Assembly (NCBI GenBank): GCA_947683625.1
Contig: CANTUR010000950.1
Location: 1 to 64,000 of the forward strand
Reading direction: 5' to 3'
Length of the DNA stretch: 64,000 bases
From: Mallotus nudiflorus
Taxonomy: Eukaryota > Streptophyta > Magnoliopsida > Malpighiales > Euphorbiaceae
The notes below the pieces were generated by a model. The model was not told the DNA's origin. It saw only the letters and a program-made list of their open reading frames with translations, and searched no databases. Every line of letters begins with the position of its first letter. Positions within the stretch are counted from its first letter, which is position 1. This document shows positions 26,101 to 38,957 of the stretch, piece after piece. The position numbers and the translations under genes were made by a program.

Positions 26101-26903
26101 TTGATATATTATGGGCCCCATGGGTCGACCCATGCCGCCACGAACGTCCATTTGAAGCCGAAGTGCCCAAGCCCACTCTATCAAATCCATGGGCCTAAAC
26201 ATGGGTTTCTGGGCCCAAAGACAAATCGCTATAGATAGGCTTTATGGTCCGCACAATAGCCCTCTGAGTCAGCTTCGATTTGATATATTATGGGCCCCGT
26301 GGGTCGACCGATGCCACCACGAACGTCCATTTGAAGCCCAAGTACCCAAGCCCACTCTATCAAATCCATGGGCCTAAACATGGGCTTCTGGGTTAAAGAA
26401 AAATCGCTATAGATGGGGTTTATGGCCTGCACTATAGCCCTCTGAGTCAGCTTCGATTTGATATATTATGGGCCCCGTGGGTCGACCCATGCAGCCACGA
26501 ACGTCCTTTTGAAGCCCAAGTGCCCAAGCTCACTCTATCAAATCCATGGGCACAAACATAGGTTTCTGGGCCCAAAGACAAATCGCTATAGATGGGATTT
26601 ATGGCCCGTACTATAGCCCTCTGAGTCAACTTCGATTTGATATATTATGGGCCCCGTGGGTCGACCGATGCCACCACGAACGTCGATTTGAAGCCCAAGT
26701 GACTAAGCCAACTATATCAAATCCATGGGCCTAAACATAGGTTTCTTGGCCCAATGACAAATCGTGATTGATGTGCTTTATGGCCCGCACTATAGACCTC
26801 TGAGTTAGCTTCGATGTGATATATTATGGGCCCCGTGGGTCGACCGATGCTGCCACGAACGTCCATTTGAAGCATAAGTCCCAAGCCCACTCTATCAAAT
26901 CCA
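23101..26903 (+). repeat. 3803-bp higher-order unit, copy B
   Basis: Matches copy A at offset 3803 across all blocks compared, and matches copy C. One difference from A was seen, C at 25278. The left junction joins GCATAAGTCCCAAGCCC to the TTTCTAGACCC start monomer. Confidence 0.94.
24054..24100 (+). repeat. 47-bp partial-monomer insertion, site 5
   Basis: Counterpart of the copy at 20251, shifted by 3803 bp. It is carried in the second 3803-bp copy. Confidence 0.92.
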
Positions 26904-29900
26904 TGGGCCTAAACATGGGTTTCTAGACCCAAAGGCAAATCGCTATAGATGTGTTTTATGGCCTGCACTATAGCCCTTTGGGTCAGCTTCGATTTAATAT
27001 ATTATGGGCCCCGTAGGTCGACCCATGCCGCCACGAACGTGCATTTGAAGCCCAAGTGCCCAAGCCCACTCAATCAAATCCATGGGCCTAAACATGGGTT
27101 TTTGGGCCCAAAGATAAATCGCTATAGATGGGCTTCATGGCCCACACTATAGCCCTCTGAGTCAGCTTCGATATGATATATTATGGGCCCCGTGGGTCGA
27201 CCGATGCCGCCACGAACGTCCATTTGAAGCCCAAGTGCCCTAGCCCACTCTATCAAATCCATGGGCCTAAACATGGGTTTCTGGGCCCAAAGATAAATCG
27301 CTATAGATGGGCTTCATGGCCCGCACTATAGCCCTCTGAGTCAGCTTCGATTTGATATATTATAGGCCCCGTGGGTCGACCCATGCCGCCACGAACGTCC
27401 ATTTGAAGCCCAAGTGCCCGAGCCCACTCTATCAAATCCATGGGCCTAAACATGGGTTTCTAGGCCCAAAGACAAATCGCTATAGATGGGCTTTATGGCC
27501 CGCACTATAGCCCTCTGAGTCAGCTTCGATTTGATATATTATGGGCTCCGTGGGTCAACCCATGCCGCCACGAACGTCCATTTGAAGCCCAAGTGCCCAA
27601 GCCTAATCTATAAAATCCATGGGCCTAAACATGGCTTTTTTGGCCCAAAGACAAATCGCTATAGATGGGCTTTATGGCCCGCATTATTGCCCTCTGAGTC
27701 AGCTTCAATTTAATATATTATGGGCCCCGTGGGTCGACCGATGCGGCCACGAACGTCCATTTCAAGCCCAAGTGCCCATGCCCACTCTATCAAATCCATG
27801 GGCCTAAACATGGATTTCTGGGCCCAAAGACAAATCGCTATAGATGGGCTTTATGGATGGGTTTCTGGGCCCAAAGGCAAATCGCTATAGATTGGCTTTA
27901 TGGCCCGCACTGTAGCCCTCTGAGTCAGCTTCGATTTGATATATTATGGGCGCCGTGGGTCAACCCATGCCGCCACGAACGTCCATTTGAAGCCCAAGTG
28001 CCCAAGCCCACTCTATCAAATCCATGGGCCTAAACATGGGCTTCTGGGCCCAAAGACAAATCGCTATAGATGGGCTTTATGGTTCGCACAATAGCCCTCT
28101 GAGTCAGCTTCGATTTGATATATTGTGCGCCCCGTGGGTCGACCCATGCCGCCACGAACGTCCAATTGAATCCCAAGTGGCCACGCCTACTCTATCAAAT
28201 CCATGGGCCTAAACATGGGTTTCTGAGCCCAAAAACAAATCGCTATAGATGGGCTTTATGGCCCGCACTATAGCCCTCTGATTCAGCTTCGATTTGATAT
28301 ATTATGGGCCCCGTGGGTCGACCCATGCCGCCACGAACGTCCATTTGAAGCCCAAGTGCCCAAGCCCACTCTATCAAATCCATGGGCCTAGACATGGGTT
28401 TCTGGTCCCAAAGACAAATCACTATAGATGGGCTTTATGGCCCGCACTATAGCCCTCTGAGTCAGCTTCGATTCGATATATTATGGGCCCCGTGGGTCGA
28501 CCCATGCCGCCACGAACGTCCATTTGAAGCCCAAGTGGCCAAGCCCACTCTATCAAATCCATGGGCCTAAACATGGGTTTTTGGTCCCAAAGACAAATCG
28601 CTATAGATGGGCTTTATGGCCCGCACTACAGCCCTCTGAATCAACTTCGATTTGTTATATTATGGGCCCCGTGGGTCGACCTATGCCGCCACGAACGTCC
28701 TTTTGAAGCCCAGGTGGCCAAGCCCACTCTATCAAATCCATGGGCCTAAACATGGGTTTCTAGACCCAAAGGCAAATCGCTATAGATGTGTTTTATGGCC
28801 TGCACTATAGCCCTTTGGGTCAGCTTCGATTTAATATATTATGGGCCCCGTAGGTCGACCCATGCCGCCACGAACGTGCATTTGAAGCCCAAGTGCCCAA
28901 GCCCACTCTATCAAATCCATGGGCATAAACATGGGTTTTTGGGCCCAAAGACAAATCGCTATAGATGAGCTTTATGGCCCGCACTACAGCCCTCTGAGTC
29001 AGCTTTGATTTGATATATTATGGGCCCCGTGGGTCGACCCATGCCGCCACGAACGTCCATTTGAAGCCCAAGTGCCCAAGCCCACTCTATCAAATCCATG
29101 GGCCTAAACATGGGTTTCTGGGCCCAAAGACAAATCGCTATAGATGGGCTTTATGGCCCGCACTATAGCCCTCTGAGTCAGCTTCGATTTGATATATTAT
29201 GGGCCCCGTGGGTCGACCCATGCCGCCACGAACATCCATTTGAAGCCCAAGTGCCCGAGCCCACTCTATCAAATCCATGGGCCTAAACATGGGTTTCTGG
29301 CCCAAAGACAAATTGCTATAGATGGGCTTTATGGTCCGCACAATAGCCCTTTGAGTCAGCTTCGATTTGATATATTATGGGCGTCGTGGGTTGACCCATG
29401 CCGCCACGAACGTCCATTTGAAGCCCAAGTGCCCAAGCCCACTCTATCAAATCCATGGGCCTAAACATGGGTTTCTGGGCCCAAAGACAAATTGCTATAG
29501 ATGGGCTTTATGGCCCGCACAATAGCCCTCCGAGTCAGCTTCGATATGATATGTTGTGGGCCCCGTGGGTCGACCCATGCCACCACGAACGTCCATTTGA
29601 AGCCCAAATGCCCAAGCCCGCTCTATCAAATCCATGGGCCTAAACATGGGTTTCTGGGCCCAAAGACAAATCGCTATAGATTGGCTTTATGGCCCGCACT
29701 ATAGCCTTCTGAGTCAGCTTCGATTTGATATATTGTGGGCCCCGTGGGTCGACCCATGCCGCCACGAACGTCCATTTAAAGCCCAAGTGCCCAAGCCCAC
29801 TCTATCAAATCCATGGGCCTAAACATGGGTTTCTGGGCCCAAAGACAAATCGCTATAGATGGGCTTTATGGCCCATACTATATCCCTCTGAGTCAGCTTC

Positions 29901-30706
29901 GATTTGATATATTATGGGCCCCATGGGTCGACCCATGCCGCCACGAACGTCCATTTGAAGCCGAAGTGCCCAAGCCCACTCTATCAAATCCATGGGCCTA
30001 AACATGGGTTTCTGGGCCCAAAGACAAATCGCTATAGATAGGCTTTATGGTCCGCACAATAGCCCTCTGAGTCAGCTTCGATTTGATATATTATGGGCCC
30101 CGTGGGTCGACCGATGCCACCACGAACGTCCATTTGAAGCCCAAGTACCCAAGCCCACTCTATCAAATCCATGGGCCTAAACATGGGCTTCTGGGTTAAA
30201 GAAAAATCGCTATAGATGGGGTTTATGGCCTGCACTATAGCCCTCTGAGTCAGCTTCGATTTGATATATTATGGGCCCCGTGGGTCGACCCATGCAGCCA
30301 CGAACGTCCTTTTGAAGCCCAAGTGCCCAAGCTCACTCTATCAAATCCATGGGCACAAACATAGGTTTCTGGGCCCAAAGACAAATCGCTATAGATGGGA
30401 TTTATGGCCCGTACTATAGCCCTCTGAGTCAACTTCGATTTGATATATTATGGGCCCCGTGGGTCGACCGATGCCACCACGAACGTCGATTTGAAGCCCA
30501 AGTGACTAAGCCAACTATATCAAATCCATGGGCCTAAACATAGGTTTCTTGGCCCAATGACAAATCGTGATTGATGTGCTTTATGGCCCGCACTATAGAC
30601 CTCTGAGTTAGCTTCGATGTGATATATTATGGGCCCCGTGGGTCGACCGATGCTGCCACGAACGTCCATTTGAAGCATAAGTCCCAAGCCCACTCTATCA
30701 AATCCA
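26904..30706 (+). repeat. 3803-bp higher-order unit, copy C
   Basis: The third copy, shifted by 3803 bp from copy B. One private change was seen, T at 29351 (CCCTTTGAG where A and B have CCCTCTGAG). After 30706 the sequence continues TTTCTGGGCCC rather than TTTCTAGACCC, so the series ends and older flanking monomers resume. Confidence 0.94.
27857..27903 (+). repeat. 47-bp partial-monomer insertion, site 6
   Basis: Counterpart of the copy at 24054, shifted by 3803 bp. It is carried in the third 3803-bp copy. Confidence 0.92.
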
Positions 30707-33700
30707 TGGGCCTAAACATGGGTTTCTGGGCCCAAAGACAAATCGCTATAGATGGGCTTTGTGGCCCGCACTATAGCCCTCTGAGTCAGCTTCGTTTTGA
30801 TGTATTATGGGCCCGATGGGTCGATTGATGCCGCCACGAACGTCCATTTAAAGCCCAAGTGCCCAAGCCCACTCTATCAAATCCATGGGCATAAACATGG
30901 GTTTCTGGGCCCAAAGACAAATCGCTATAGATGGGCTTTATGGCCCGCACAATAGCCCTCTGAGTCAGCTTCGATTTGATATATTATGGGCCCCGTGGGT
31001 CGACCCATGCCGCCACGAACGTCCATTTGAAGCCCAAGTGCCCAAGCCCACTCTATCAAATCCATAGGCCTAAACATGGGTTTCTGGGCCCAAAGACAAA
31101 TCGCTATAGATGGGCTTTATGGCCCGCACAATAGCCCTCTGAGTCAGCTTCGATTTGATGTATTATGGGCCCCGTGGGTCGACCCATGCCGCCACGAACG
31201 TCCATTTGAAGCCCAAGTGCCCGAGCCCGCTCTATCAAATCCATGGGCCTAAACATGGGTTTCTGGGCCCAAAGACAAATCGCTATAGATGGGCTTTATG
31301 GTCCGCACAATAGCCCTCTAAGTCAGCTTCGATTTGATATATTCTGGGCCCCGTGGGTCGACCCATGCCGCCACGAACGTCCATTTGAATCCCAATTGGC
31401 CACGCCCACTCTATCAAATCCATGGGCCTAAACATGGGTTTTTGGGCCCAAAGACAAATCGCTATAGATGGGCTTTAGGGCCCGCATTATAGCCCTCTGA
31501 ATCAGCTTCGATTTGATATATTATGGGCCCCGTGGGTCGACCTATGCCGCCACGAACGTCCTTTTGAAGCCCAGGTGCCCAAGCCCACTCTATCAAATCC
31601 ATGGGCCTAAACATCGGTTTCTGGGCCCAAAGACAAATCATGATAGATGTGTTTTATGGCCTGCACTATAGCCCTTTGAGTCAGCTTCGATTTAATATAT
31701 TATGGGCCCCGTAGGTCGACCCAGGCCGCCACGAACGTGCATTTGAAGCCCATGTGCCCAAGCCCACTGTATCAAATCCATGGGCCTAAACATGGGTTTT
31801 TGGGCCCAAAGACAAATCGCTATAGATGAGCTTTATGGCCCGCACTATAGCCCTCTGAGTCAGCTTTGATTTGATATATTATGGGCCCCGTGGGTCAACC
31901 CATGCCGCCACGAACATCCATTTGAAGCCCAAGTGCCCAAGCCCACTCTATCGAATCCATGGGGCTAAACATGGGCTTCTGGGTTAAAGAAAAATCGCTA
32001 TTGATGGGCTTTATGGCCCGCACTATAGCCCTCTGAGTCAGCTTCGATTTGATATATTATGGGCCCCGTGGGTCGACCCATGCAGCCACGAACGTCCTTT
32101 TGAAGCCCAAGTGCCCAAGCCCACTCTATCAAATCCATAGGCCTAAACATGGGTTTCTGGGCCCAAAGACAAATCGCTATAGATGGGCTTTATGGCCCGC
32201 ACTATAGCCCTCTGAGTCAGCTTCGATTTGATATATTATGGGCGCCGTGGGTCGACCCATGCCGCCACGAACATCTATTTGAAGCCCAAGTGCCCGAGCC
32301 CACTCTTTCAAATCCATGGGCCTAAACATGGGTTTCTGGGCCCAATGACAAATCGCTATAGATGGGCTTTGTGGTCCGCACAATAGCCCTCTGAGTCAGC
32401 TTCGATTTCATATATTGTGGGCACCGTGGGTCGACCCATGCCGCCACGAACGTCCATTTGAATCCCAAGTGGCCACGCCCACTCTATCAAATCCATGGGC
32501 CTAAACATGGGTTTCTGGGCCCAAAGAAAAATCGCTATAGATGGGCTTTATGGTCCGCACAATAGCCCTCTAAGTCAGCTTCGATTTGATATATTATGGG
32601 CCCCGTGAATCAACCCATGCCGCCACGAAAGTCCATTTGAATCCCAAGTGGCCACGGCCACTCTATCAAATCCATGGGCCTAAACATGGGTTTCTGGGCC
32701 CAAAGAAAAATCGCTATAGATGGGCTCTATGGCCCGCACTATAGCCCTCTGAGTCAGCTTCGATTTGATATATTATGGGCCCCGTGGGTCGACCCATGCC
32801 GCCATGAACGTACATTTGAAGCCCAAGTGCCCAAGCCCACTCTATCAAATCCATGGGCCTAGACATGGGTTTCTAGGCCCAAAGACAAATCGCTATAGAT
32901 GGGCTTTATGGCCCGTACAATAGCCCTCTGAGTCAGCTTCGATTTGATATATTATGGGCCCCGTGGGTCGACCCATGCCACCACGAACGTCCATTTGAAG
33001 CCCAAGTGCCCAAGCCCACTCTTTCAAATCCATGGGCCTAAACATGGGTTTTTGGGCCCAAAGACAAATCGCTATAGATGGGCTTTATGGCCCGCACTAT
33101 AGCCCTCTGAATCAGCTTCGATTTGATATATTATGGGCCCCGTGGGTCGACCTATGCCGCCACGAACGTCCTTTTGAAGCCCAGGTGCCCAATCCCACTC
33201 TATCAAATCCATGGGCCTAAACATGGGTTTTGGGCCCAAAGACAAATCGCGATAGATGTGTTTTATGGCCTGCACTATAGCCCTTTGACTCAGCTTCGAT
33301 TTAATATATTATGGGCCCCGTAGGTCGACCCATGCCGCCACGAACGTGCATTTGATGCCCAAGTGCCCAAGCCCACTCTATCAAATCCATGGGCCTAAAC
33401 ATGGGTTTTTGGGCCCAAAGACAAATCGCTATAGATGAGCTTTATGGCCCGCAGTACAGCCCTCTGAGTCAGCTTTTATTTGATATATTATGGGCCCCGT
33501 GGGTCAACCCATGCCGCCACGAACGTCCATTTGAAGCCCAAGTGCCCAAGCCCACTCTATCAAATCCATGGGCCTAAACATGGGTTTCTGGGCCCAAAGA
33601 CAAATCACTATAGATGGGCTTTATGGCCCGCACTATAGCCCTCTGAGTCAGCCTCGATTTGATATATTATGGGCCCCGTGGTTCGACCCATGCCGCCACG

Positions 33701-36259
33701 AACGTCCATTTGAAGCCCAATTGCCCAAGCCCACTCTATCAAATCCATGGGCCTAAACATGGGTGTCTGGGCCCAAAGACAAATCGCTATAGATGGGCTT
33801 TATGGCCCGCACAATAGCCCTCTGAGTCAGCTTCGATTTGATATATTGTGGGCCTCGTGGGTCGACCGATGCCGCCACGAACGTCCATTTGAAGCCCAAG
33901 TGCACAAGCCCACTCTATCAAATCCATGGGCCTAAACATGGGTTTCTGGGCCCAAAGACAAATCGCTATAGATGGGCTTTATGGCCCACACTATAGCCCT
34001 CTGAGTCAGCTTCGATTTGATATATTATGGGCGCCGTGGGTCGACCCATGCCGCCACGAACATCCATTTGAAGCCCAAGTGCCCGAGCCCACTCTATCAA
34101 ATCCATGGGCCTAAACATGGGTTTCTGGGCCCAATGACAAATGGCTATAGATGGGCTTTATGGTCCGGACAATAGCCCTCTGAGTCAGCTTCGATTTCAT
34201 ATATTATCGGCCCCGTGGGTCGACCCATGCCGCCACGAACGTCCATTTGAATCCCAAGCGGCCATGCCCACTCTTTCAAATCCATGGGCCTAAACATGGG
34301 TTTCTGGGCCCAAAGACAAATCGCTATAGATGGGCTTTATGGCCCGTACTATAGCCCTCTGAGTCAGCTTCGATTTGATATATTATGGGCCCCGTGGGTC
34401 GACCCATGCCGCCACGAACGTCCATTTGAAGCCCGAGTGTCCAAGCCCACTCTATCAAATCCATGGGCCTAGACATGGGTTTCTGGGCCCAAAGACAAAT
34501 CGCTATAGATAGGCTTTATGGCCCGCACTATAGCCCTCTGAGTCAGCTTCGATTTGATATATTATGGGCCCCGTGGATCGACCGATGCCACCACGAACGT
34601 CCATTTGAAGCCCAAGTGCCCAAGCCCACTCTATCGAATCCATGGGGCTAAACATGGGCTTCTGGGTTAAAGAAAAATCGCTATTGATGGGCTTTATGGC
34701 CCGCACTATAGCCCTCTGAGTCAGCTTCGATTTGATATATTATGGGCCCCGTGGGTCGACCCATGCAGCCACGAACGTCCTTTTGAAGCCCAAGTGCCCA
34801 AGCCCACTCTATCAAATCCATGGGCCCAAACATAGGTTTCTGGGCCCAAAGTCAAATCGCTATAAATGGGCTTTGTGGCCCGCACTATAGCCCTCTGAGT
34901 CAGCTTCGATTTGATATATTATGGGCCCCATGGGTCGACCTATGCCGCCACGAACGTCCATTTGAAGCATAAGTGCCCAAGCCCACTCTATCAAATCCAT
35001 GGGCCTAAACATGGGTTTCTGGGCCCAAAGACAAATCGCTATAGATGGGCTTTATGGCCCGCACTATAGCCCTCTGAGTCAGCTTCGTTTTGATGTATTA
35101 TGGGCCCGATAGGTCGATTGATGCCGCCACGAACGTCCATTTAAAGCCCAAGTGCCCAAGCCCACTCTATCAAATCCATGGTCCTAAACATGGGTTTCTG
35201 GGCCCAAACACAAATCGCTATAGATGGGCTTTATGGCCCGCACTATAGCCCTCTGAATCAGCTTCGATTTGATATATTATGGGCCCCGTGGGTCGACCTA
35301 TGCCGCCACGAACGTCCTTTTGAAGCCTAGGTGCCCAAGCCCACTCTATCAAATCCATGGGCCTAAACATGGCTTTCTGGGCCCAATGACAAATCGCTAT
35401 AGATGGGCTTTATGGCCCGTACTATAGCCCTCTGAGTCAGCTTCGATTTGATATATTACGGGCCCCGTGGGTCGACCCATGCCGCCACGAACGTCCATTT
35501 CAAGCCCAAGTGCCAAGCCCACTCTTTCAAATCCATGGGCCTAAACATGGGTTTCTGGGCCCAAAAATAAATCGCTATAGATGGGCTTTATGGCCCGCAC
35601 AATAGCCCTCTGAGTCAGCTTCGATTTGATATATTGTGAGACCCGTGGGTCGACCCATGCCGCCACGAACGTCCATTTGAAGCCCAAGTGCCCAAGCCCA
35701 CTCTATCAAATCCATGGGCCTAAACATGGGTTTTTTGGCCCAAAGACAAATCGCTATAGATGGGCTTTATGGCCCGCACTATAGCCCTCTGAGTCAGCTT
35801 CGATTTGATATATTATGGGCCCCGTGGGTCGACCCATGCCGCCACGAACATCCATTTGAAGCCCAAGTGCCCGAGCCCACTCTATCAAATCCATGGGCCT
35901 AAACATGGGTTTCTGGGCCAAAAGACAAATCGCTATAGATGGGCTTTATGGCCCGTAATATAGCCCTCTGAGTCAGCTTCGATTTGATATATTATGGGCC
36001 CGTTGGGTCAACCCATGCCGCCACGAACGTCCATTTGAAGCCCATGTGCCCAAGCCCACTCTATCAAATCCATGGGCCTAAATATGGGTTTCTGGGCCCA
36101 AAGACAAATCGCTATAGATGGGCTTTATAGCCCGCACTATAGCCCTCTGAGTCAGCTTCGATTTGATATATTATGGGCCCGTTGGGTCAACCCACGCCGC
36201 CACGAACGTCCATTTGAAGCCCATGTGCCCAAGCCCACTCTATCAAATCCATGGGCCTA

Positions 36260-37690
36260 AACATGGGTTTCTGGGCCCAAAGAGAACTCGCTATAGATGG
36301 CCTTTATGGCCCGCACTATAGCCCTTTGAGTCAGCTTCGATTTGATATATTATGGGCCTCGTGGGTCGATTGATGCCACCACGAACGTCCATTTGAAGCC
36401 CAAGTGCCCAAGCCCACTCTATCAAATCCATGGGCCTAAACATGGGTTTCTGGGCCCAAAGACAAATCGCTATAGATGGGCTTTATGGCCCGCACTATAG
36501 CCCTCTGAGTCAGCTTCGATTTGATATATTATGGGCCCCGTGGGTCGACCCATGCCGCCACGAATGTCCATTTGAAGCCCAAGTGCCCAAGGCAACTCTA
36601 TCAAATCCATGGGGCTAAACATGGGTTTTTGGGCCCAAAGACAAATCGCTATAGATGGGCTTTATGGCCCGTACTATAGCCCTCTGAGTGAGCTTCGATT
36701 TGATTTATTATGGGCCCCGTGGGTCGACCCATGCTGCCACGAACGTCCATTTGAAGCATAAGTGCCCAAGCCCACTCTATCAAATACATGGGCCTAAACA
36801 TGGGTTTCTGGGCCCAAAGATAAATCGCTATAGATGGGCTTTATGGCCCGCACTATAGCCCTCTGAGTCAGCTTCGATTTGATGTATTATGGGCCCCTTG
36901 GGTCGATTGATGCCGCCACGAACGTCCATTTCAAGCCCAAGTGCCCAAGCCCACTCTATCAAATCCATGGGCCTAAACATGGGTTTCTGGGCTCAAAGAC
37001 AACTCGCTGTAGATGGCCTTTATGGCCCGCACTATAGCCCTTTGAGTCAGCTTCGATTTGATATATTATGGGCCTCGTGGGTCGATTGATGCCACCACGA
37101 ACGTCCATTTGAAGCCCAAGTGCCCAAGCCCACTCTATCAAATCCATGGGACTAAACATGGGTTTCTGGGCCCAAAGACAAATCGCTATAGATGGGCTTT
37201 ATGGCCCGCACTATAGCCCTCTGAGTCAGCTTCAATTTGATATATTATGGGCCCCGTGGGTCGACCCATGCCGCCACGAATGTCCATTTGAAGCCCAAGT
37301 GCCCAAGCCCACTCTATCAAATCCATGGGGCTAAACATGGGTTTTTGGGCCCAAAGACAAATCGCTATAGATGGGCTTTATGGCCCGTACTATAGCCCTC
37401 TGAGTGAGCTTCGATTTGATTTATTATGGGCCCCGTGGGTCGACCCATGCTGCCACGAACGTCCATTTGAAGCATAAGTGCCCAAGCCCACTCTATCAAA
37501 TCCATGGGCCTAAACATGGGTTTCTGGGCCCAAAGATAAATCGCTATAGATGGGCTTTATGGCCCGCACTATAGCCCTCTGAGTCAGCTTCGATTTGATG
37601 TATTATGGGCGCCTTGGGTCGATTGATGCTGCCACGAACGTCCATTTCAAGCCCAAGTGCCCAAGCCCACTCTATCAAATCCATGGGCCT
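36260..37690 (+). repeat. Four-monomer (716-bp) tandem duplication
   Basis: Two adjacent 716-bp copies (4 x 179), roughly 36260-36975 and 36976-37690. Shared tags are the ACTCGC monomer with ATAGCCCTTTGAGTC, GGTCGATTGATGCCACCACG (36365, 37081), CCACGAATGTCC (36561, 37277), GAGTGAGCTTCGATTTG with TTTATT, and CCTTGGGTCGATTGATGC (36896, 37612). Confidence 0.8.
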
Positions 37691-37929
37691 AAACATGGGT
37701 TTCTGGGCCCAAAGACAAATCGCTATAGATGGGCTTTATGGCCTGCACTATAGCCCCCTGAATCAGCTTCGATTTGATATATTATGGGCCACGTGGGTCG
37801 ACCCATGCCGCCACGAACGTCCTTTTGAAGCCCAGGTGCCCAACCCCACTCTATCAAATCCATGGGCCTAAACATGGGTTTCAGGGCCCAAAGGCAAATC
37901 GTGATAGATGTGTTTTTTGGCCTACACTA

Positions 37930-38957
37930 TAGCCCTCTGAGTCTGCTTCGATTTAATATATTATGGACCCCGTGGGTCGACCCATACCGCCACGAACGTC
38001 CATTTGAAGCCCTAGTGCCCAAGCCCACTCTATCAAATCCATGGGCCTAAACATTCATTTTTGGGCCCAAATACAAATCGCTATAGATGGGCTTTATGGC
38101 CCGCGCTATAGCCCTCTGAGTCAGCTTAGATTTGATATATTATGGGCCCCGTGGGTCGACCTATGCCGCCACGAACGTCCATTTGAAGCCCAAGTGCCCA
38201 AGCCCACTCTATCAAATCTAAGGGCCTAAACATGGGTTTCTGGGCCCAAAGACAAATCGCTATAGATGGGCTTTATGGCCCACACTATAGCCCTCCAAGT
38301 TAGCTTCGATTTCATATATTATGGGCCCCGTGGGTCGGCCCACGCCACCACGAACGTCCATTTGAAGCCCAAGTGCCCAAGCCCACTCTATCAAAACCAT
38401 GGGCCTAAACATGGCTTTCTAGGCCCAATGACAAATCGCTATTGATGGGCTTTATGGCCCGCACTATAACCCTCTTAGTCTGCTTCGATTTGATATATTA
38501 TGGGCCCCGTGGGTCGACCCATGCCGCCACGAACGTCCATTTGAAGCCCTAGTGCCCAAGCCCACTCTATCAAATCCATGGGCCTAAACATTCATTTTTG
38601 GGCCCAAATACAAATCGCTATAGATGGGCTTTATGGCCCGCGCTATAGCCCTCTGAGTCATCTTCGATTTGATATATTATGGGCCCCGTGCGTCGACCTA
38701 TGCCGCCACGAACGTCCATTTGAAGCCCAAGTGCCCAAGCCCACTCTATCAAATCCATGGGCCTAAACATGGGTTTCTGGGCCCAAAGACAAATCGCTAT
38801 AGATGGGCTTTATGGCCCGCACTATAGCCCTCTAAGTTAGCTTCGATTTCATATATTATGGGCCCCGTGGGTCGACCCATGCCACCACGAACGTCCATTT
38901 GAAGCCCAAGTGCCCAAGCCCACTCTATCAAAACCATGGGCCTAAACATGGCTTTCT
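37930..38957 (+). repeat. Diverged three-monomer (537-bp) tandem duplication
   Basis: Copies start near 37930 and 38467. Both carry GAAGCCCTAGTGCCC, then AAACATTCATTTTTGGGCCC with AATACAAATC, then AAGTTAGCTTCGATTTCAT and TCAAAACCATGG. Unlike the perfect pair at 7.2-8.4 kb, this pair differs at several sites, for example CAGCTTAG/CATCTTCG and GGGTCG/GCGTCG. Confidence 0.8.

Noticed and set aside
19298..30706. Tandem repeat of a 3803-bp gene or mobile element
   Set aside because: The unit consists only of about 21 satellite monomers plus one 47-bp partial monomer. It contains no coding capacity or terminal repeats.
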